Program-made: the position numbers and the translations under genes | Part shown: one piece after another, positions 57,152-64,000 of the stretch | How the letters are laid out: each line of letters begins with the position of its first letter | Position numbering within the stretch: the stretch's first letter is position 1 | NCBI RefSeq assembly: GCF_932526225.1 | Contig: NC_064040.1 | Location: 17,705,494 to 17,769,493, forward strand | DNA from: Nematostella vectensis | Lineage: Eukaryota > Cnidaria > Anthozoa > Actiniaria > Edwardsiidae | Reading direction: 5' to 3' | Length of the DNA stretch: 64,000 nucleotides | Notes under the pieces: generated by a model | Databases searched by the model: none | What the model was told of the DNA's origin: nothing | The model's input: only the letters and a program-made list of their open reading frames with translations

Positions 57152-57876
57152 CAACCTCAGTCGCCATCATCTTCATCTCTGCATGTTCCTGCACAGACTC
57201 TATGTCTCCAACAGCAAGGCCAATCTGAAAAGGAGCCAAAGTGACATATCATATCATATATCATATCATATCGTATCGTATCGTATCGTATCATATCATA
57301 CATGTCTTATCATATCATATCGTATCGTATCATATCGTATCGTATCGTATCATATATCGTATCGTATCGTATCGTATCATAGCGTGACATTGCGTTTGAC
57401 ATTTCTTTACATCGTCGTATAGCGTGACCTAGAGTTTAACATTTCCTGACTTTATCATATAGCGCGACATAACGTTTGACATTTCCTGACATCGTCGAGT
57501 CGTGACAAAGATAGCAATTTATTCAGCAAGAAAAGGCCCGAAAGGTTTTTTTGCCAGAAAAAAAAACAGACCAGTGTAACAAATAGTTTTACAAGTTGGG
57601 AACCCTGTATTACGAATAGTTTTACAAGCTGGGAACGAATAGTTACAAAGTGTTAGAATAGTTTCTCATACTTACCAGTAGGTTCATCAGTGCAATTGGC
57701 ATCAGCAAACAAAAGCAGACAAAAATACACTGTGCGATCAGTTCCCGGTGCTCCAGGTGTTTAGTGCGACTGCTCCATAGCGAAACTTCGTCCACGAAAT
57801 ACCGCGAGTATTCAATCTCTCCGATTGTCATGACAACCACTTTGAAGATTGAGGGGAGGAAAAGGTTGAATGGTTC
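57152..57876 (-). CDS. TRPA-type ion channel, two exons (pore to start of C-terminus)
   Basis: Minus strand. Exon 57876-57676 (67 codons, acceptor TTATTCTAG, donor CTG|GTAAGT) encodes PFNLFLPSIFKVVVMTIGEI, the pore helix and GE-type filter of TRPA channels. An extracellular linker and S6 (CIFVCFCLLMPIALMNLL) follow. Exon 57224-57152 (acceptor CCTTTTCAG, likely donor TTG|GTGAAT, phase 1) continues IGLAVGDIESVQEHAEMKMM, the TRP-type region after S6. The phases match (0). This would be a cation channel in the plasma membrane. The ankyrin repeats, S1-S5 and distal C-terminus were not found, so the gene may continue outside the window or be a fragment. Confidence 0.8.
57245..57390. repeat. (ATCGT/ATCAT)n pentanucleotide microsatellite
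   Basis: Alternating ATCAT and ATCGT units over about 145 bases, in the channel gene intron. Confidence 0.95.
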
Positions 57877-58355
57877 CTAGAATAAGAGATGAGAAAAATG
57901 ATTCTTGAACTTTGTAAAAGTATTCTCCTTGCACAACAAACACTTTGCTATCGTAATAGCGGAGCCAGTGCGGCCGCAGACCGCGCATGCAGCTCCATAG
58001 GCATACATGATATAGCTATGGGACTTGGTTTAAGTAAGAGTTAATTACCGAGAGCCGAGGCAATAAGCGATATACATCCCGAGGCCGCAGGGCTGTTCGT
58101 ACGTGGCAAGAGTGGGCAGAGAGAGGAACTAGAACCAGAGCTGTGGCGGCAGGATCGGATAGTTTCGTAAGTTTCGATGGTATCAAAGGTGTTCGATTGT
58201 AGGATTGATAAAGTAATGAGAGAGTATGTTTGTAAGGCTGATAAAGTCATAAAGAGCGATGGCGAAAGTGGCAATAAACCCCTTTAAAGCTTGTCATTTT
58301 TGTGGTCCAATAGATTTGGGAAAATTGTAAAGTTAAGTGCCATATGGTTAGATTC
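57877..58355. other. Upstream flank of the channel exon
   Basis: No further channel exon recognised on the minus strand. Confidence 0.4.
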
Positions 58356-58521
58356 TGATATTCAGCATGGAAGAGTGCAGGTAGTGAATTGATTTAATTG
58401 CTCATTACAAATGCAAGGGATGTATACGAGCTCCCCCGGGATGTGTCTATATACATCCCTTGCATTTATAATAAGCAATTCAATTCAATTCATTAGCCCC
58501 GCTCTTCCCTGCTGAATATCA
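58356..58521. repeat. Foldback hairpin, about 73-bp arms
   Basis: Left arm TGATATTCAGCATGGAAGAG through AAATGCAAGGGATGTATA; the right arm is its imperfect reverse complement, ending GCTGAATATCA. The loop is about 20 bases including CTCCCCCGGGA. It may be a foldback MITE or a source of small RNA. Confidence 0.85.
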
Positions 58522-60413
58522 AAACCCTCCCCGGGCTCTTAGCTACTTGCCTATTAATAAGGTTTGTACGCTAAATAAAGCCCTACAGAAAACAATGGAA
58601 ACCGTGTCAATCATGTAATAAGTGGTCATCGCGCCATTGATTTTCATTGATATAATTAGGTCGGCTCTCATCGGCTACCGATGTATCACCTTGGGGCCAC
58701 CACTAGTCACCTCTAGTCAAGAACTGATGCTTCCCTTTGTTTCGGTTTCTTTTGTGAAACCCAAGCAGTCTCGCGGAACTTTTGAAAAGCTCATTTGGTA
58801 TACGGTCTGTCGAGAGCCTTGCTCTGCCAAAAATGTTTTTGGCCATGGTATGTAAAAACTATTTAACCGATTATTGTAAAAAAAAAAAAAAATCCTGACG
58901 TCAGATTGTACCGTAAAGAACAATTTATAGGCTCGCAAGGACAACACAAGGTTTTATCCACTAAAATAAAAAGGTCTGAATAGCTAATCAGTCACTTTCC
59001 AATATATTTTTCTGACAAATTCACCATTATTCAGCCTTAATTTTATAGCAAATTATTGCGTTTTTGCCCTGTTTCTTTGTAAATGGCAATGCATAATAAG
59101 GCACTTATTCAAATCCGGCGCGCTAAACCTTGTCACGTGACACAGGAAATGTTGCTCCATTCTGTGCGATGGCCTGTTTTTTTGGCTGTCAGTCGTTGTC
59201 TGTTTTCTGCAAATAATTGTACATTTGAGAAGATTTGCAATTGATGCTTTGTGCTATTTCCCCTCTACACCAATAATAAATTAATTTATAATTTGAATAA
59301 ATTGATATTGCACATGCACTAATATCTTCCTTTAAGGATTTGCTTTTCAAGTAAGTCAGTCAGTGTTTCTTATTGCATTTATTTTGGACTATACAATGGC
59401 TGGATCTAGGCATTCTAAAAACAGGCCACCGCTAAATGGCTCTTAACAAGGACAAAGCTTGTCAGATTGAGCTTTGATACAAATATGCATTACCAGAACT
59501 TTTATGAGAAGGGGTTTTTAGGGCAAGATACTTAAATTATATAACACTAGCAACTTCCTTGTGCTTTTAAATAATCTGTTACGGAAAAAAAATATATCAA
59601 CTTTAAAATAATGGGAAAAGGGAAATATCAAGAAAGTGCTTAATCCAATTAATTGCATTACTGTTATATTTCTTTATCAAACCTTTCAAGTGGAGTCAAT
59701 TCCTTTATCATTCCTCTCCCCGTCTACTATTTTTTTATACAATTGATATTCTTTGCTGTTTCCGCTCTACCCCAAACATAGATTCATGAACTGGTTGAGT
59801 TTGAAATTAGAAGTTAGCATTAAGCACTGTCAGCGATGACTTAGATGTATTTATATAGTATATATAGTCAATATTTTTTTTCTAAATTGCATTCATTTTG
59901 GAGTATGGTTATGTGTTGGTGCACCAATATGTAATGTAAGGAAGGAGATAATAAATTTGTGAATTTAAATTTCCACACATATTTCTGAATAATCAGTCCA
60001 ATGAGGGAGGGAACCGCCACCAAATTGGTACATAAAAAGTACAGTATGGCATCTAAACTGTCTTTGGTATTTATGAAATGCGGTTACATCCATGACATAT
60101 TCTTTACAAGGGCAAAGCATGTCAGTATATTGTTTGTATTTAAAATATCTATAATGGAACTTCTTTGATGGGACATAAAAATTTACCATTAGACTCTTGA
60201 CAACTTTGAAAGCCATTTTCACAGCAGGAATTGTGTTTGTTAACTTTTTTTGGACTGCATCATTTATATTATTGAATGATTTGGATCCATTTGCTGGTGC
60301 CAATACAATTTGTTACTACATATATTGCTATAATAAACTTAGGTATTTTTAATCTCATTTAAAAAAGATTATAATGATGAGAAACGCAGTATCAGCCAAT
60401 ACAAAAAGTGCTC
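58522..60413. other. AT-rich stretch without supported gene
   Basis: A 112-codon minus frame (59965-60303, KVVKSLMVNFYVPSKKFHYR within it) is open with ordinary composition but has no recognisable domain or splice support. It may be a transposon remnant. Confidence 0.4.
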
Positions 60414-61005
60414 AATGCGGGCTCCGCTTTTAGGCAGTGCCTAAATTTATATATTACGACGTCACTTCCTCCTTTAATCGTTAGCATTTGTCATTTGCAA
60501 TCACCAATTCGTAATATTAGCGGAGCCCCTGCGGAGCCCCATAGTCGTAGCGGAGCCCCTGCGAACCCCATAATCATAGAAAAGTGGTATAGCTATACGA
60601 TAAAGTTCCCGTGGTCACGATGGGATACCTGTGTTTTTCCCGTGTCTGATGTGCCCCTCGAAAGTTGTTTTCGCGAGAGTGGGGACGCGCGTAAAACTAA
60701 CGGGAAATATCTAAAAAGAAGCACATACTCGGTATGTTTTTTCCCTTCACTTCTAAAAAAATCAAAAAGAAACTATATGGAAAATGGATGTGGAAATGGA
60801 CTTCTCAGACTGTGACTACACAGAAGCAAGACGAAATGCCAAAAAAAGGGAGACAGAAATAAAGCAGAGAAAGGTCTAGAGACGGTTAGTTTATTTTATT
60901 GCAAGAGGAGTTATCCGATACTTATGTGTTTTTTGTCGTTGGGGGTAAACGAAAGGATAATATATAGATTTAGGCATTGCCTAAAGGCAGAGCCAGCGCA
61001 TTTGT
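60414..61005. mobile_element. About 590-bp element with inverted ends TTTAGGCARTGCCTAAAT
   Basis: Left end AATGCGGGCTCCGCTTTTAG then GCAGTGCCTAAATTTATATA. The right end, inverted, is AATGCGCTGGCTCTGCCTTT then AGGCAATGCCTAAATCTATA. The interior has GCGGAGCCCC repeats and an open plus frame (to 60815) without recognisable domain. No clean target duplication was found. A lone related end lies at 47911. Confidence 0.6.
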
Positions 61006-61829
61006 ATCCCAAACATTATTCATAGTTTATTATTTTTTTATTATCTATTTCTATATTTCCACAGGTCAGATTTTTATCAACCCTCCCCCCCCCCCCCAGG
61101 AGAAATTTGGTTCACTTTTTCAGATTGTGAACCCCCTCCCCCCCCCCAAAAAAAAGACAATGAAAAGGAAATAAAAAAAATCATCATTTTTAGTACAAAA
61201 TGATTATAAATAAAACAGTAACTCTACAAAAAAATATAGAATTACGGTAAAGGAAAACTACAGTTTAAATTTAGACTAAACATGGACGAATACGTATATA
61301 CCGATCTACCTATACGATTTGAAAACGTAGGTATATACGACTCTAAAACAATGGTAGGCAAAGCAACTTCTTCAAATCGCTTGTGTTCAGCTCAATGCTT
61401 CGCTTGAGTCCGTTTGCAGGCAATCAAAGTAAAGAAATTATTTAATCGCAACATCTACTCGGTCGTCTGGAACGTAAGGTCGCCTGTCACGGCGAAATGA
61501 AATAGCTCAAGGAGAAAAGAAATAGTCCACCGAGAAAAGGAAAAGCACAAAGAAAAAAAAGAAATAAATCACGGCGAAAAAAAGATACAATTCACAAAGA
61601 AAAACAGAATACCGGTAATTACCGGGCCCATTAGGTTACCGAGAGAGTTTTTGAGATACTTTTCCGAGTGGGAAGAGCGTTTCCCAAAGCTAGCGGTTGC
61701 TTACGGCCTCCCGATAAGCAAATTGTAATTTGCGTAATTAATGACTAGATTGGCTAAATAAGTTAATTACTGAATTTAAAAAAATGTGTAGACAACTGGC
61801 ACCCCAAACACCACACGGACCACAAGGAC
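61006..61829. other. Spacer with a C-run repeat
   Basis: 61062-61160 is a copy of the dispersed C-run repeat (CAGATTTTTATCAACCCTCC ... CAGATTGTGAACCCCCTCCC). 61490-61620 is purine-rich. No gene seen. Confidence 0.5.
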
Positions 61830-62106
61830 TTACCGCGCCATTTTAGTCCATGAGCCAGCCCAGCCAATTTGGGCTACTGGTATCATCTTTGGTGAATAAG
61901 GCTCACCTGTTTATTTTAAAGCAGCAGTTATTTGGAAGCTCAGAAATGCTTGATAGCAATGTAGTAGTGGCAGCTATTAATGTGTAATCGGATAATTTCC
62001 GCACTCTACTTAAATTTCAAAATTCAACATGGCGACGATTCACCCTCCCTGGTCTTAGAAAACAATAAAGAGCAAAATGGCACTCTTTGCTTGTTTTGTA
62101 TTCCAG

Positions 62107-62300
62107 AAGCGATCCTGGAACTTCTCGCATGCAACTGTTCCAGGAAGCGTGTCTTGCCCAGTTGTCCCTGCTTGTCGAATGGCCTAAAGTGCAGCGACAT
62201 GTGTAAGCTTATCGACTGTGACAATCAGGCATCATGTAACGAAGATGACTGGTCTGACGAGGATGAAGATGATGAATTCTCTGGCGATGAGGATGATTGA
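62107..62300 (+). CDS. Terminal exon with cysteine-rich (CXC-like) domain, probably transposon-derived
   Basis: GTATTCCAG gives an acceptor at 62106 (phase 1). The frame reads ILELLACNCSRKRV, SCPCLSNGLKCSDMCKLIDC and an acidic tail (DDWSDEDEDDEF) to TGA at 62298-62300. Nine Cys in CxC and CxxxC spacing resemble the tesmin/CXC-like zinc-binding ends of many cnidarian proteins linked to mobile elements. No upstream exon is found. The open frame continues 5' to 61980 only by read-through of intron sequence. Confidence 0.45.
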
Positions 62301-62594
62301 GTCCGTATAACACAGCGATGTTTCAGCTAGCTATAGCTAAACAAGGAATATTTCATGATCTGCATATTCATAAAATAAAATAGACTAGCTAGCGAAGAGT
62401 TTCGATTTTCTATTCTATCTATTCCCGATTGAAATTTGAAGGCTATTTAAGATTTAAATGAAATTTCGGCTGATACTTAGTGAGTACAATATTTTCCTGT
62501 CAGAACAAAAGCCCAATGCATGAGAAATACATCAATTTGAAAAAATGTCCACATTTTGATAGCTGTTGATCGCTCTAAAAAGAAATACGCCGCC

Positions 62595-62978
62595 ACTTCC
62601 GGTTCAGCTTAGAAGTACTTCCGGTCTAAAATATTCCAGGAATGGTTTTATTACTCAAGTGAAGTGCTAAGCGTGACTTGGAAATGATTTTTAATAATCT
62701 ATTAGAAGCATAGTATGTAACATGAAAAGCAAACCGCTACAAATATTTAATATGCAACATTTGAAGTAAGTATAACATGTAACTTCCGGTCTGATATGGT
62801 TGCTCTTCTTATATACCATAATGTTGGACCAGAATAAGCACCACCCAACTATCTATAAATCACTCATGACGGCAACACATATCATATCGAAAAGCATTTC
62901 ACTGATAAAAGTAAAGTTTGGCAGTCTGTTCAGCCTGTGCATGGAGAGAAAAAGGTACTTCCGGTTCAAAATGGCGGC
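62595..62978. promoter_or_regulatory. Cluster of four ETS motifs and a YY1-type site
   Basis: ACTTCCGG occurs at 62595, 62617, 62782 and 62957, all in the same orientation. The last is followed after three bases (TTC) by AAAATGGCGGC (62968-62978), a YY1-type start-site motif. The combination is usual in TATA-less promoters. No gene could be attached downstream in this window. Confidence 0.45.
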
Positions 62979-63143
62979 CGTTTGCATATTACCCCCTAAT
63001 TATACAAAGCTGCCACCAACTAACTGCTATCAGGCGTTTTCTAAGACAATATGACATAAGCTTTACAAAAATAAGTATGAGCCTTATTCACCACAAATGA
63101 TACCGATAACCCTTCTCGGCTCATGGACTATTTATCACAAGCA

Positions 63144-63450
63144 GTACGAACACAAGGTCTTACACCGCGCTATTCATCAAAAATACGAACAAAAGGACTT
63201 AACGCGCCATACATCACAAGTACGAACACAAAGACTTACCGCGCCATTCATCAGAAGTACGAACACAAGGACTTACCGCGCCATTCATCAGAAGTACGAA
63301 CACAAGGACTTACCGCGCCATTCATCAGAAGTACGAACACAAGGACTTACCGCGCCATACATCACAAGTACGAACACGAAGACTTACCGCGCCATTCATC
63401 ACAAGTACGAACACAAAGACTTACCGCGCCATTCATCAGAAGTACGAAAA
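63144..63450. repeat. 37-bp minisatellite, about 8 copies
   Basis: The unit starts GTACGAACACAAGGACTTAC then CGCGCCATTCATCAGAA. GTAC recurs every 37 bases (63257, 63294, 63331). Because 37 is not a multiple of 3, all frames read through similar peptides. A single related monomer lies at about 61830-61856. Confidence 0.95.
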
Positions 63451-64000
63451 TAAGGGCGAAACCAAGAATGAGCACAGAAAACATGGCGAGGACCTATGGA
63501 CAAAGAGACAAAGAGCAACGCCAGATGATATGAATGATTAAGATAGTGTTGCGTCGAGTATTAGTAATTTGCAATGCCAAATATATTGATGCCATTATAC
63601 CTTAAGAAGAGATTTTAGAACCTCGAATAGCATTGTGACATAGATACCTGTGGAAAATAAACTGAGCAAAAGCGAAAAAAATATTAATATAGAGGGTTTT
63701 GACAATAAAACCTTGGGAAATATTGATATATAACTATGAAGGATTTAACAGTTCGACCACAAGTCGAATGATGTATGGATAGGGTGATGATGACAAAAAT
63801 GGTGTAATGACGATGATGATGTTGTGGTGATTGTTTAATAAAAAAGGATTATCATGATAATGATGCTAAAATTATAAAGTTTATGATGAAGATGACGATG
63901 ATGATGTTTTTGATGTTGACGATGACAGCGACTTGAGTTAATGATTTGAATTATTGTTCTCAATGTTGTAGAAATGCGAAGTTAGCTGCAGCCACCCCGA
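63451..64000. other. Spacer with degenerate GAT repeats
   Basis: 63785-63925 is rich in GATGAT/GACGAT. No gene recognised. Confidence 0.5.

Noticed and set aside
58717-58947. Minus frame upstream of the channel exons as a further TRPA exon
   Set aside because: No TRPA-like residues, membrane segment or phase-matched splice sites.

Overview
The window looks like cnidarian nuclear DNA, most likely from a sea anemone. That is an inference from three things: intron-rich genes with GT-AG exons, type II transmembrane collagens of a kind I associate with anthozoans, and a dense mix of Ty3/gypsy (Mag-like), DIRS-like, CR1/L2-like LINE, Penelope-like and terminal-inverted-repeat DNA elements. No bacterial-style operon, tRNA, rRNA or CRISPR array was recognised.

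Layout. 1-660: inverted and tandem 19-20 bp minisatellites. 663-5192: a compact, very young Ty3/gypsy element (identical 145 bp LTRs, 5 bp target duplication, tRNA-Ser primer site, one frame break between protease and reverse transcriptase). 5644-9300: a short repeat, then a 1.67 kb segment duplicated in tandem that carries a first-exon-like reading frame ending in a consensus splice donor. 9411-12600: direct repeats, a decayed LINE and a minus-strand gag fragment. 12800-14050: two short minus-strand open segments that may be terminal exons.

15395-36073 is the main host locus. Gene A (15395-20260, five exons, 388 aa) and gene B (27607-36073, six exons, 418 aa) are paralogous type II membrane proteins. 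Each has a cytosolic tail, one transmembrane helix, a short helical stalk, 12 Gly-X-Y triplets and a six-cysteine C-terminal module. Between them lie one clear and one probable extra tail-plus-membrane exon (21850 and 24806) with no downstream exons of their own. All the membrane exons end in phase 1, and the only unassigned stalk exon (30568) starts in phase 1. The simplest reading is a set of alternative first exons, possibly with separate promoters, feeding one shared collagen ectodomain. This is the most interesting hypothesis in the window.

36074-48650 is mostly repeats: a Penelope-like remnant with a decayed hammerhead-like core, a long (TA)n tract, LINE pieces on both strands, a gypsy pol fragment, a DIRS-like element with an internal RT deletion, and a strongly G-poor stretch. 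48898-53902 is a 5 kb CACTG-ended element with a 3 bp target duplication. It carries a candidate two-exon cargo gene and a nested 801 bp Mutator-like element with a 9 bp target duplication. 54028-54495 is a 117 bp satellite of exactly four units. 57152-57876 holds two minus-strand exons of a TRPA-type ion channel. The last 6 kb contain a long foldback hairpin, another inverted-repeat element, a cysteine-rich terminal exon, an ETS/YY1 promoter-like cluster and a 37 bp minisatellite.
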